A DNA stretch of 64,000 nt from Bacteriovoracaceae bacterium UBA6153 (GTDB lineage: Bacteria; Bdellovibrionota; Bacteriovoracia; Bacteriovoracales; Bacteriovoracaceae). Location of the stretch: positions 186,001 to 250,000 of the forward strand of contig DIUR01000001.1 in the NCBI GenBank assembly GCA_002428265.1. The letters run 5' to 3'. The notes under the pieces are model-generated. The model saw only the letters and a list, made by a program, of their open reading frames with translations, was not told the DNA's origin and made no database searches. Both the position numbers and the translations under genes were made by a program. Shown here in pieces: positions 44,972-54,498 of this stretch (the first letter of the stretch is position 1; every line of letters starts with the position of its first letter).

Positions 44972-45785
44972 TTGCCCACTCCTCGATGATCCCTGCTATC
45001 CCCAGAAATTTTCCCTGAAGATCGACAAACTCCTGGCCTTTAAAATCGAAAACTGATTTTCTGCCTGAGAGAGTTTTTACGAGACCTGCTTTGTTTAAAA
45101 AAGGAGAAAAAACTTTTCCCTCTCCAATATTATTGTCCACTGTCTCTATAATTTTTGTCAAATCATCCTGCTCATGCTTTCGTCTTAAATCAACTAAATT
45201 AGGCACATGTAAAATCACTTCGGGTGCCTTCACAATTCCCATCTCCGCAATATCGCCTAGTACTTGATAAAAATGCTCTAGCCCTTTATGAGAGAAATCA
45301 TCTGCCTTAAAAGGAATGATGACGCCATCACTGGCACAAAGTGCGTTGATCACCAATAGGCCTAATGTCGGTGGACAATCGATAAGAATATAATCGTAGC
45401 GATCTTTTAAACCGTTTATTTCAAGAAACTTTTTTAGCACTAATTGTCTTGGAGCATTGATTGAAGCAACTGTTAAATCAAAGCCAGAGAGCTCTTGCCC
45501 GCCAGGGATAAGATCGACAACAACATTACCTTTTGAGTAATGAAGGATTTCAGAAAGAAGAGCTGGAACGTGTATCATCTTCAACTCTTTAATCGAGTTC
45601 ACCAGAAGATGATGAAGATTCACAGAGTTTTTTGCTTCAAATAAAAGCGTGAGATTTGCCTGAGGATCCAGATCAATAGTTAAAACTTTTTTACCAGATT
45701 GTGCCAAAGCAAAGGCCGCATTGAAGGCCATGGTCGTCTTCCCGACTCCACCTTTTTGATTGATGAAACTTATAACTTTTCCCAT
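44958..45785 (-). CDS. ParA/Soj-family ATPase
   Basis: 275 residues. The deviant Walker A motif is KGGVGKTT with the signature Lys, Walker A' is DLDPQANLT and Walker B is YILIDCPPTLG. These ATPases form DNA-bound gradients that position chromosomes, plasmids, protein clusters or polar machines. No parB or centromere-like repeats are next to it, so it is likely an orphan ParA for a non-chromosomal cargo. It follows the DUF486 gene (TAAATG junction) and overlaps its small partner. Confidence 0.9.
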   Translation of the reverse strand: MGKVISFINQKGGVGKTTMAFNAAFALAQSGKKVLTIDLDPQANLTLLFEAKNSVNLHHLLVNSIKELKMIHVPALLSEILHYSKGNVVVDLIPGGQELSGFDLTVASINAPRQLVLKKFLEINGLKDRYDYILIDCPPTLGLLVINALCASDGVIIPFKADDFSHKGLEHFYQVLGDIAEMGIVKAPEVILHVPNLVDLRRKHEQDDLTKIIETVDNNIGEGKVFSPFLNKAGLVKTLSGRKSVFDFKGQEFVDLQGKFLGIAGIIEEWANVRQ

Positions 45786-46127
45786 TTATGCCACCCTATC
45801 TTTAAAAATAAAAAAGGCCGCGAGCACCAAACAGATGCTGGCGTATAAAAAGTTTTTTGTCAGTGGAACTTTCATGTATAAAACCGCAAAGCCCCCAAAG
45901 ACTGTCATGGTGATAATTTCCTGAACGACTTTAAGCTGAGCGAGTGTCAGAAAGTTAATTCCCATTCTATTAGCAGGAACCTGAAAGCAGTATTCAAAAA
46001 AAGCAATTCCCCATGAAGCTAAGATAACCAGCCACAGAGCTGAGTTCTGATTGGATTTTAAATGCCCATACCAGGCAAATGTCATAAAAAGATTGGAGAT
46101 AACCAAAAGGCCAATTGTTTGAAACAT
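45786..46127 (-). CDS. DUF486 / small DMT-like membrane protein
   Basis: 113 residues with four membrane helices. The motif PANRMGI...LTLAQLKVVQEIITMTVF is characteristic of DUF486, a short relative of drug/metabolite transporters that probably works as an oligomer. It ends where parA begins. A short hairpin upstream (46137-46156) covers its ribosome binding site. Confidence 0.85.
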   Translation of the reverse strand: MFQTIGLLVISNLFMTFAWYGHLKSNQNSALWLVILASWGIAFFEYCFQVPANRMGINFLTLAQLKVVQEIITMTVFGGFAVLYMKVPLTKNFLYASICLVLAAFFIFKDRVA

Positions 46128-46136
46128 TAAAATACT

Positions 46137-46156
46137 TCCTTGTGTCTTAACAAGGA
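46137..46156 (-). promoter_or_regulatory. Hairpin covering the ribosome binding site of the DUF486 gene
   Basis: TCCTTGT and ACAAGGA form a 7-bp stem with a 6-base loop; the AAGGA Shine-Dalgarno of the DUF486 gene is in the 3' arm, so folding could block its translation. Confidence 0.4.
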
Positions 46157-46193
46157 TAGTGTATCCAATAAATTTTGGGGAGACAAATATTAA

Positions 46194-49100
46194 TTAGTAT
46201 TCGTAGCTGTCATGAACAGGATCAGCTGGGTAATCGCCTTTTAAGATTGGAACGATACAACGAACTCCGACATCTGGCCCTCTGATGGCCTCAGGGATTA
46301 ATTCTGTTGTGTAACGTCCAGCAAGATTTCCTGATAAGTAACTACCACCGACGGCGAAAGATCCTCTCATCGTTGTGGCAGGATTAACGATTAAATCATT
46401 CATAAACTTATTATTAACAATCATCCCGTCTTCATGAAGTTTGTCAGTCTTGATTCCATTTGATGGACCAATACTTAAAATAAAACTCAATACGTCTAGA
46501 TCAACCTGTAGAGCTGGGTTGATAATATCCCCATGAATTGGCATTGCGACTGGAAATGAAAACTTTGTTGCATTATAAGTTATTGTTGAATACGTCCATT
46601 TCCCCATGTAGCCATCAAGACTGATAGTAGGTGTATCTATATAACTTGGTTTTCCGTCGCCATTAAGTTCGTTAAAAGGTCCAGTCACTTCATCGAAGCC
46701 ATAATTAATAGGGGTTGCTCCATTTACACCAAAATCTTTTGATCTAAAACTTCCATTAACAAGAGTCACATCAGACGAACATACACTTGTCCCTGTAAAC
46801 TCATTCGAGCACGTCATCTGATCCTGAGTCCACTCTGCAACGTTTCCGTAAACATCCTGAACGCCGTATCTAGAAACACACTCTTCCGTTCCTTTATTAT
46901 TTGTCCAAGGAATTGACCCGGTATAAATTGATTTAATTCCTGACGACAGTGAACCTGGAAGAGAGTAAATTAAGCTCGTCGATGGAATGGCCGCATCTGA
47001 ATAAGCGCCCTCTAAACCACTTGCAGAACTTCCGTTACAACGAGAGTAAAGATTCAACGAGAAGCCTTGCTCAGTTTCCATCAGTGTATTTTCATCCACA
47101 TTACTTTTATGAGCGGCATAAGCGTTGTAATCTAATTTATTTGGAAGTCTCGAAGCTGACGAGATAGTCAATCCTGAAACGACAGGAGCTGGAATATTCG
47201 CGCAAATGGCAACTGCTTTTGCTTGAGTGACATTAACTATAGGAGCATTTAAAGATGTAATGAGAGACTCTCCAAGAGCTGCAATAACTCCCGCTGCTGA
47301 GCCTTCCATTTCAGACCAAACTGTTCCACCAGTATTTGTGTAACATGTCCCTGTGGCCCTACTATAATAAGCGTGATTTCCGGCAGGCATATTATATGAA
47401 GACAATTGAGCTGCACTTGTCGCTAACCCAACACACCCATTTGCCGTACATGCCGGAGCTGGCGAATATGGACAGCCTAATTCTTGAGTATTAACAAGTA
47501 AGTCCTTTCCGTAATCGAAATATCCTAATCTAGTGTCATCACCGATTGCAGGAGTTCCCTTATCATCCATCGCCTCACCAGGACCAGTGTATGGACAACG
47601 GTAATTGCGAGATTGATCGACAGCGTATGGAGACGTCGTTGTCGTCATGTGCATGCTATTACAAATTTCTTGATTGACCATCCAGCGATGGACGAATGAA
47701 TAATTCGACGGTGAGGCCAGGACTCTTACCTCTGAATATGATTCTTGTGTATGAGTGGCAAAATCGGCATAACTAGGAGTGCTCAGTGGTTTTTGACGTC
47801 TGATCACCGGACGAACAACATAATAATAAACTTTTCCAGCGATGGCCGTCTTATCAGTAAACTCCATGATGTTGGCGTCGTTAACTGAGATTGTGTCAGT
47901 TGATTTATTTCTTAAGAAACCATCTGCAAAATTATAATCTGCATCAGCTTCACGGCGATAAACATTATATCCAATAGTATTGGCAGTTACCCCAGAGCTC
48001 ACGACATTAAAAGGCTTCCAACCAAGAGTCACTTTTGAAGGAATGAACTCTTCCCAGTCGGATGCAGCTAATTTTCCTGTACTCACATAACACTTGTTAT
48101 CAGTTGTATTGTAAGAAAAAATTCCTGCGCGATTTGGAACATGATCTCCTAACGGAGTTGTTCCTCCTGTATAAATACAGCTCGCACTTCCCGTACATGT
48201 ATTCGTTCTATCAATTGGACAAGTTGTATTGAACTCTACCCATGAATAAACCGTTGTTCCTGTACTTCTATAACAGCGCTTATTATCTTTATCCCAGTAT
48301 AAAACATTGGCCGCTGATGGTGTGACTGCTCCATTTGGAATAGACCCAATACAGCTTGCTCCACCGCAGTTACTAGCTTCAGATGCTTTATTGTAGTTAC
48401 AAACAATTTCTGAATCTTCTAAAAGTATTCCAGAAGCATCTGTTAAAACTTTTATTGGGTTATTTAATTTATCGCGCTTGATACCAACAGATGAAATCTT
48501 ATCCCATCCACCATGTTGAGCAGCAATAGCGTAAACAATCACTGAGAAATTAACAGTGGCCGTTCTCGGTGGTGTGATGTCCGGTGCGATCGTTTCATCT
48601 TGTGCTGTCACTGTGATATTAGAGTTTCCAGAAACACCATCAACTGGGTCTATTTTTAAGTAGAACATGTGAGACTTAGAATCATGATTCACTAAAGTCG
48701 AGGCCTGGGCTTCAATATTGCTGAACTCAAGAGCTCCAGAAACGACAACGCCTGTACGGTTTTCTCCTGTGTCCATAACTCCATTATCATTCAAATCATA
48801 GAAGAGTGTAATAGCACCAAGTGAGTTACTAGGAAGAACTGTATTATTGTCTGATCTCACAGTAATTTTTAATCTTTGAAAATTTTCATCCGGAGAGTTT
48901 GCTGAATCTTCATCAACTCTAAATCCTACAGTTTGAACTGCTCCACCTTCATTGGTTTCCACGTTTGGCATTGTTGTAACCGCTACGTTGGAATCTGTTG
49001 GCGAAAAGAATGCCGGTGGACTATTAACCATCGTCACTTTTAAATTAAATGTTTGAGTAACTGACACAGCTCCTAGAGAATCCTCTGCGTGATAAGACAA

Positions 49101-51248
49101 GATCAAATCACCTGAACGATTGGCAACTGGCTTATACTTAATACGTGTGGCACCTGATGGCAGATCTTCATACGTAATAGCTGAATCTGGTAAAAGGGCC
49201 TGATCATTACTTGTTACAATAATGGTTGCAGTCTGATCAGCTTCATAGCCACCACCACCAGGTCCGACAAAGACGTCAGTGTAGCCTTCTGAGTTTTCGG
49301 CAACATCCGGCGCATTTGGAATGGGAACATGTGGAAGCATTGTCAGAACATTGATACTGACTTGAGGAACATTATTAACTGGAGTAATTGTCACTCTGAA
49401 AATTTTCGTTTCAGTTAACCACTGAGTGACTCCTGTGATCGTAGAATGAGTTCCTATTGTAAAAGAGAAATCATAAGTATGAGATCCACTAGAAACATAA
49501 GGAATCGCTCTTAAAGACACAGTACAGTTTGCCTGGTTTACATTACTATGAGGTAGCAATGGATTGACCAGAGGATTTTGCACCGGAAATGCCGGGGCAA
49601 AAAATAAGCTGTCGTAATTAAAATTGGCATTACAAACATTGATTTTTGTCGTTCCGTTTGTATCAAGATCTGAAAAATAAGGTTTTAAATCAAGCGTAAT
49701 TTGTCCACCGTCTTCAAGCACCGTTGAAGCCGCAAGAGTCGGTAGAAAATACGGTAGATCATCAGTATCCATAATTCTTACTGCGATAGAAGCCGTGTTC
49801 GTTGAGGCAATACCAGCAGCATTTTTTACGTAATACTTAACAACATCGTGAGCACCAACACCACCAGTAAGTGCAGTCGATGGCCTTACCACTGGTAAAC
49901 TTCCAGATGGAGCGACTTTCACACTCGCAGACATAAGTAATTTTGCCTGAGAGTGATTATTTACTAAATTAATAATATCTGTTGTAGTTGTTACACCTTC
50001 GTTTATAAAAATTTTAACATTGTTGCCAACAACTCTGATCAAACTTTCATTATAGCTAGGATTCACCAGACCAAAAGTGGCAGGTCTTGAAACATAAGAA
50101 TCCGCCAATGAGTTATCAGCACGGATATTAAAAATTTGAACATTCAAATCGTTTCCAGCAATACCGGGCGCTGTTGACGTGAAGACAATATCATCAAGAG
50201 TTGCAGAAGCTGCAACTAAGACTGTTTCATTAACAGAGTTTCCATTTGATGGCGTGTAAGTACAAGTCCTGTCATAATTGTCCGTTCCATTTAACCCCAT
50301 ACAATTCGTAACAGTTCCACCATTGGTCGTTCCTGAGAAATGATAGGTAAAAATCTCGGGGCCTGCTCCACTTAAGTCAGCGGCCATTGGAAGTGTGAAA
50401 TTAAATGATTGAGCAACTGAAGTATTACTTTCGTTTCCTGTCACCGAGCCCGACATAACCACTGGTGCAAGGTGCGGTGTTGCTTTTGACATAGCTGCAA
50501 TTGAAACAGTGACTATTTTTTCTGCGCTTGTCCCATCCAGGTCTGAAATTGTATAAGAAAAATTGGCAGCACCTGATTTATTGGCCTTTGGAATTAATGT
50601 TGTATAACACTTTCCACCAGCACATTCACATCTGTTTTCCATGGCAGCGACAAGTGGAGTGAGGGCAACTAGCTTCTCTTTCAAAATTTTTGAAGAATAA
50701 GTAATGGCCGGATTACCAGTAATCGCCTCTGCTTCGACCAATAGTGCATCAAGCTCTGCTTTCAGAGTTCCCAACTTTGTCGAGACGGTTGGAAAGTACT
50801 GACTCTCTTTTGCTGTATTTAAAAGAACTGAGCGTGTGACAACTTTTGAGTTATCACCTGGAGTGATTAAAAGCTGTAATTCAGAAGCTGCATAAGCAGT
50901 CTCATCGGCCTTAACAAATAAGCTTCCATCAACGATGTTGTTAGAAACCATTTCAAGGTTTGAAGAAAAACTTGTGATCTTACAAGATACTGCTTTATCT
51001 TTATTAGCATCTGTATATAGAAGTTCTATGGCCTTTGGAGTTTCTTCATTGAGAGTGGCACTTGTTGTTGTGGCAACCGGTTTATGGCGAACTTCCTCAA
51101 TACTGTAACAACTTCTTGTCACACTATTAAAGGCCTCATTCGTTCCACACGCAGCTTTTTTCTCTGTGGCCTTCGGCACACAGCTCGTCACCGCAATCAT
51201 AGTGATCGCAATGAAAAAAGTCGCATTAAGGTTACGAAAAATCGACAT
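46194..51248 (-). CDS. Giant surface lipoprotein with Ig-like and FGE-sulfatase domains
   Basis: 1684 residues. A lipobox (AVTSC followed by VPKA) at about residue 23 anchors it. Cadherin/Ig-like beta repeats with acidic DxD turns fill about 200-950. A fibronectin-like segment lies near 1120-1230, and the C-terminal about 390 residues are formylglycine-generating enzyme (SUMF1)-like: GNVAEWTQDQ, VNGSFRSKDFG and the closing DVGVRCIVP. Three Cys-containing modules with CY-STG spacing lie at about 970-1120 and 1290-1340. Probably an adhesin or surface sensor. AAGGAGA precedes the ATG. Confidence 0.8.
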   Translation of the reverse strand: MSIFRNLNATFFIAITMIAVTSCVPKATEKKAACGTNEAFNSVTRSCYSIEEVRHKPVATTTSATLNEETPKAIELLYTDANKDKAVSCKITSFSSNLEMVSNNIVDGSLFVKADETAYAASELQLLITPGDNSKVVTRSVLLNTAKESQYFPTVSTKLGTLKAELDALLVEAEAITGNPAITYSSKILKEKLVALTPLVAAMENRCECAGGKCYTTLIPKANKSGAANFSYTISDLDGTSAEKIVTVSIAAMSKATPHLAPVVMSGSVTGNESNTSVAQSFNFTLPMAADLSGAGPEIFTYHFSGTTNGGTVTNCMGLNGTDNYDRTCTYTPSNGNSVNETVLVAASATLDDIVFTSTAPGIAGNDLNVQIFNIRADNSLADSYVSRPATFGLVNPSYNESLIRVVGNNVKIFINEGVTTTTDIINLVNNHSQAKLLMSASVKVAPSGSLPVVRPSTALTGGVGAHDVVKYYVKNAAGIASTNTASIAVRIMDTDDLPYFLPTLAASTVLEDGGQITLDLKPYFSDLDTNGTTKINVCNANFNYDSLFFAPAFPVQNPLVNPLLPHSNVNQANCTVSLRAIPYVSSGSHTYDFSFTIGTHSTITGVTQWLTETKIFRVTITPVNNVPQVSINVLTMLPHVPIPNAPDVAENSEGYTDVFVGPGGGGYEADQTATIIVTSNDQALLPDSAITYEDLPSGATRIKYKPVANRSGDLILSYHAEDSLGAVSVTQTFNLKVTMVNSPPAFFSPTDSNVAVTTMPNVETNEGGAVQTVGFRVDEDSANSPDENFQRLKITVRSDNNTVLPSNSLGAITLFYDLNDNGVMDTGENRTGVVVSGALEFSNIEAQASTLVNHDSKSHMFYLKIDPVDGVSGNSNITVTAQDETIAPDITPPRTATVNFSVIVYAIAAQHGGWDKISSVGIKRDKLNNPIKVLTDASGILLEDSEIVCNYNKASEASNCGGASCIGSIPNGAVTPSAANVLYWDKDNKRCYRSTGTTVYSWVEFNTTCPIDRTNTCTGSASCIYTGGTTPLGDHVPNRAGIFSYNTTDNKCYVSTGKLAASDWEEFIPSKVTLGWKPFNVVSSGVTANTIGYNVYRREADADYNFADGFLRNKSTDTISVNDANIMEFTDKTAIAGKVYYYVVRPVIRRQKPLSTPSYADFATHTQESYSEVRVLASPSNYSFVHRWMVNQEICNSMHMTTTTSPYAVDQSRNYRCPYTGPGEAMDDKGTPAIGDDTRLGYFDYGKDLLVNTQELGCPYSPAPACTANGCVGLATSAAQLSSYNMPAGNHAYYSRATGTCYTNTGGTVWSEMEGSAAGVIAALGESLITSLNAPIVNVTQAKAVAICANIPAPVVSGLTISSASRLPNKLDYNAYAAHKSNVDENTLMETEQGFSLNLYSRCNGSSASGLEGAYSDAAIPSTSLIYSLPGSLSSGIKSIYTGSIPWTNNKGTEECVSRYGVQDVYGNVAEWTQDQMTCSNEFTGTSVCSSDVTLVNGSFRSKDFGVNGATPINYGFDEVTGPFNELNGDGKPSYIDTPTISLDGYMGKWTYSTITYNATKFSFPVAMPIHGDIINPALQVDLDVLSFILSIGPSNGIKTDKLHEDGMIVNNKFMNDLIVNPATTMRGSFAVGGSYLSGNLAGRYTTELIPEAIRGPDVGVRCIVPILKGDYPADPVHDSYEY

Positions 51249-51310
51249 CAGGGAGTTCTCCTTACTCTTCTTATCGAATGATAGCTTCTTATCTTTACTA
51301 TTTTATCTCC

Positions 51311-51336
51311 TAGTACCATTGTCCGGTACTATTTTT
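51311..51336 (+). other. Hairpin with T run in a divergent leader
   Basis: TAGTACC / GGTACTA with a 7-base loop, then TTTTT on the plus strand, in the 198 bases between the giant lipoprotein gene and the outer-membrane protein gene. No plus-strand gene ends before it, so its target transcript is unclear. Confidence 0.4.
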
Positions 51337-51446
51337 CCCCCAAGGGAAGCCCCTACTAATATCCGAGCCTTCCGCTTTGCCCCCACTGAGGGGTGGTCAA
51401 AAAAGTGTGTCTTTTTATTGGCAAAAGACGTGATAAACTTGAGTCT

Positions 51447-52364
51447 ATGAGAAAACAAATCAGCTATGCAATCCTGAGTGGAATACTTGCCTTTACTCCT
51501 CTTAAAAGCATCCATGCTAAAGAAGAATTAATGGTTATTCAGACTGTCTCAAAAGACCGTCGCTCTTTCGTTGTCGCCAAAGGAATTAAAGATGGTGTGA
51601 TGAAAGGCCAGGAAATTATTTTTGCTAATGACAACGTAAGTGTTGTTTGTAAAGCAGTAGAAATCAGCAGAGGATTTTCTCTTTGGGTTCCAGTTGACCG
51701 CACGATTACTGTCCCATTTAATAAAGAAGATATTGTCAGCTCCAACTCAACAGTTTATGGAAATGTTGCTCTCGATGTTGTCAGTGACCCAACCCTTACG
51801 CCGGGGCCAAACTACAATGAGATTTTCAAAAAATTCAGAGCTGAAAATAATTTTACTCTTAAGGCCAGCTACAATAGAGGCTTAAATCAATCCTCTTCAG
51901 AAGTTGCCAGCGAGAAAAATACCAGCAGGTCTGGTTACAATTTTTCTGTCGATTACAACTATCGCTTCATGCCCGAATTTGAAATGAGCGGAGGCCTTCG
52001 AGTGGATAATGAAGTCTATAGAATTGAGCAGCCCGAACTCGATATTCCCAGTAGAAGAATCATGGGAGTCATGGCCGCGACTTATCATTTCGTCAATTTT
52101 TCTGATAATAAAAATAATTTCTATTTCACCATTGCTGCTGGTATCGGCCAGTCTGAAACGACTGTTAATAATGAAAAAAGCTCAGGGCCTGTCTATCTTT
52201 TACCAGAGGCGAGATTTGGTTTTTTAATGCCATTTTCGAAAGGAATGGCACTTGTGCTTGAAGGCTCTGTCGAATCTCTCAGCACCACGGAAAGTTTTCC
52301 TGATGGTACTGAGCAATCGACAAACATTGTGAACATGAAGGGCTCAATCGGAATAAGATTCTAG
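51447..52364 (+). CDS. Exported outer-membrane beta-barrel-like protein
   Basis: 305 residues from the ATG at 51447; the frame is open from 51393 but the signal peptide begins here (to about A23). The chain has alternating strands rich in aromatic and polar residues and ends in IGIRF, a C-terminal Phe typical of outer-membrane barrels. A short beta domain (about 25-110) precedes the barrel. Not assigned to a family. Divergent from the giant lipoprotein and convergent with the oxygenase gene. Confidence 0.65.
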   Translation: MRKQISYAILSGILAFTPLKSIHAKEELMVIQTVSKDRRSFVVAKGIKDGVMKGQEIIFANDNVSVVCKAVEISRGFSLWVPVDRTITVPFNKEDIVSSNSTVYGNVALDVVSDPTLTPGPNYNEIFKKFRAENNFTLKASYNRGLNQSSSEVASEKNTSRSGYNFSVDYNYRFMPEFEMSGGLRVDNEVYRIEQPELDIPSRRIMGVMAATYHFVNFSDNKNNFYFTIAAGIGQSETTVNNEKSSGPVYLLPEARFGFLMPFSKGMALVLEGSVESLSTTESFPDGTEQSTNIVNMKGSIGIRF

Positions 52365-52367
52365 TCC

Positions 52368-53315
52368 TTATTTAATTAAACCAATCTCTCTTAGTCTTTG
52401 AGTTAAAAACTCTCCAGCAGTGATGTCTGCTTCTGGAGTTCTTCCGTTAGCATTAGCACACGAAGGAATGCATTTTAAAACAGCATTCGAGTGCGGGTGA
52501 ACGAAAAATGGCATTGAGAAGCGTGCACTTCCATCATCCCCTGGATTAATAACTCTGTGGGTAGTCGATGGAAGAACATTATTAGTGATCCTCGACATCA
52601 TATCCCCTGTATCAACAACGATTTCACCTGGACGAGATTCAACGTCCAGCCATGAGCCATCGCGCTCTAATAACTGTAGTCCTGAATCTGTCGCACCAAC
52701 CAGCATTGTGATCAGGTTGATATCTTCGTGAGCAGCTGCTCTTACTGAATTTTTTGTATCTTCACCTTTTGTTGGTGGGTAGTGAATCATTCTGATAATT
52801 GAGTTCCCGTCGTGAATCATTTTTGTAAAATAATCACTTGGCACATCAAGACCAAGTCCTATTGCTTCTAAAAGCTGGATAGAAGTCTTATCCATAGCAT
52901 CGTATAGCTCGATGAATGTTTGTTTTAATTGAGCGATCTCAGTAGGCCATACGTTTTCAGGATAAACACCTTTGTATGTGCTAGTTGCAAGAAGCTCGCG
53001 CCCCACATGCCAGAACTCTTTTAGATCAGGGTTCTTATTATTTTTAGCGTGCTCAGTTTTAAAAGGAGTGTAACCACGTTGTCCGCCGTTATTTCCTTGA
53101 TACTTAATTTTAGTTTCAAGTGGAAGAGCGAAAAATTCTTTAACCATCTCATAAGCATGATCAATTTTGGCCTGCTCAATCGTATGGTCTTTTAGAATAA
53201 TAAATCCGTAATCTTTAAGCCCAAGTGTCAGATCATCGACAAACTTAATCTTGTCGCTATTAGATCCATTTACATAACTTAAAAGACTAAGCTCTGGAAC
53301 TTTTCTCTTACTCAT
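52368..53315 (-). CDS. Isopenicillin N synthase-like Fe(II)/2OG oxygenase
   Basis: 315 residues from the ATG at 53315 with a GAGAGGG site (a TTG lies five codons upstream). The iron ligands are His and Asp in AAHEDINLIT and His in STTHRVINPG; the RFSMPFF Arg-x-Ser binds 2-oxoglutarate or substrate carboxylate. The N-terminal DIOX_N-like region is present. The substrate is unknown; relatives act on amino acids, peptides or lipids. It stands alone, 129 bases from the PLPBP operon. Confidence 0.87.
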   Translation of the reverse strand: MSKRKVPELSLLSYVNGSNSDKIKFVDDLTLGLKDYGFIILKDHTIEQAKIDHAYEMVKEFFALPLETKIKYQGNNGGQRGYTPFKTEHAKNNKNPDLKEFWHVGRELLATSTYKGVYPENVWPTEIAQLKQTFIELYDAMDKTSIQLLEAIGLGLDVPSDYFTKMIHDGNSIIRMIHYPPTKGEDTKNSVRAAAHEDINLITMLVGATDSGLQLLERDGSWLDVESRPGEIVVDTGDMMSRITNNVLPSTTHRVINPGDDGSARFSMPFFVHPHSNAVLKCIPSCANANGRTPEADITAGEFLTQRLREIGLIK

Positions 53316-53459
53316 AACACCCTCTCTCAATTAACGTTTCTTGCACTATAGCAAAGAGACCCTATTTCTTCTCATAGAATACTCATAGCTCTTGTATCTA
53401 ATTTCTAGATATATCAAGATTTTGTGAGGGGAGGTGTAAGTTGTGAAAATATTACATAA

Positions 53460-54143
53460 TTATTTGAATATAAGAGAGCCTATTCGAACGTAATCCGCTC
53501 CTGCGGCCAGAGCAATCTTATAGTCCTGACTCATTCCCATCGATAGTTTTAAGTCGGTCAGGTTAAACTTCTGAGCGATTTCATCACGGGCCGCTGCCAG
53601 TTTTTCAAATGACTTCTTAGCGTCTTCTTCAAAGTTTTCTGTACGAATCGGCCCCATGGTCATGAGTCCTTTAAACTTTAAATCTGTTTTTTTCTTTTTA
53701 AACAAAACATCAACCGCGGCGCATAGCTCGGCGACTGTTTCAAAACCACTTTTTTCTTCTTCAAGACTGGTATTCATTTGAAAAAACAAATTAAGCTCAC
53801 TGCCTTGAAACTCTTTTTCGCGCTTTAGAATTTCTTCTAAAATTTTCAGCGAGCTTACAGAGTGGATTGCATGAAGATTAGGAATCTTCATTAAATCTTT
53901 TACTTTATTAGTTTGAAGAACACCGATAAAGTGCCAGCGCACATTTTGTCTTTGATTGAATTGGAAACTAGAGGCCTTGGCCGCAAGATCCGCCACACGG
54001 TTTTCACCGAAGTCCATTTGTCCCAGTGAATAGGCCAGTGCCAGGTCTTCTACTGGTGAGTATTTAGAGACCGCCACAAGGACGGCCCCGTTTAATTCAT
54101 GATTTAAATTTGAAAGACGCGATTCGAGATCGGTTTTATCCAT
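53460..54143 (-). CDS. PLP homeostasis protein (YggS/PLPBP)
   Basis: 227 residues, full length. VAVSKYSPVEDL holds the PLP-binding Lys, DFGENRV and WHFIGVLQTNKV are family signatures, and MGMSQDYKIALAAGADYVRIG closes the barrel. It buffers pyridoxal phosphate. Its start overlaps the stop of the preceding gene (TAATG), so it is the last gene of a four-gene unit glpX - SRPBCC - small protein - yggS. Confidence 0.93.
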   Translation of the reverse strand: MDKTDLESRLSNLNHELNGAVLVAVSKYSPVEDLALAYSLGQMDFGENRVADLAAKASSFQFNQRQNVRWHFIGVLQTNKVKDLMKIPNLHAIHSVSSLKILEEILKREKEFQGSELNLFFQMNTSLEEEKSGFETVAELCAAVDVLFKKKKTDLKFKGLMTMGPIRTENFEEDAKKSFEKLAAARDEIAQKFNLTDLKLSMGMSQDYKIALAAGADYVRIGSLIFK

Positions 54144-54484
54144 TAGACTTTATCTTCAGAAGTTTTTTCAGCTTTTTTCTTAAACTTAAACTTTGCTTCT
54201 ACTTCAACGTCGTAGCGGTCTAGGATATCTGTCGCGATTTTAGAAGCATCAACTTTCGTTAAATAATTTCTAAGCTCTTCTCTGATACCATTAGTGAAAT
54301 CTTCCTTAGCGCCTTTGGCATTTTGAACCAGGCCGGTTAAGATTTCTTTAGGTAATGGAAGGTCTTCAAGAATTTTTTTCACAGACTCTTCAGTCATGAA
54401 AGCAGCGCCCACGCCTACTGAAACCACTTTTTTAATGATCCCTTCAATTCCAAAGTTTTTGCTGTCTTTATCTTTTTCGCTCAT
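54143..54484 (-). CDS. Small conserved helical protein, unknown
   Basis: 113 residues, helical and charged, with a glycine-rich hydrophobic segment (VVSVGVGAAFMT) and a Lys-rich end. It has a phasin- or poly(3-hydroxyalkanoate)-granule-like character, but this is weak. AGGAAT precedes the ATG. It sits between the SRPBCC protein and yggS in one operon. Confidence 0.6.
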   Translation of the reverse strand: MSEKDKDSKNFGIEGIIKKVVSVGVGAAFMTEESVKKILEDLPLPKEILTGLVQNAKGAKEDFTNGIREELRNYLTKVDASKIATDILDRYDVEVEAKFKFKKKAEKTSEDKV

Positions 54485-54498
54485 TTTTTATTCCTGAA

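Noticed and set aside
44958..45785. ParA as part of an integrated plasmid
   Set aside because: No ParB, replication protein or centromere repeats nearby; flanking genes are chromosomal.
51320..51446. Resemblance of the minus-strand leader to a c-di-GMP (GEMM) riboswitch (GGCAAAGC motif)
   Set aside because: The second conserved block and the tetraloop-receptor features are missing.
53443..53493. Short GTG frame with a strong AGGGGAGG site
   Set aside because: Only 16 codons, overlapping the yggS end; nothing else supports translation.
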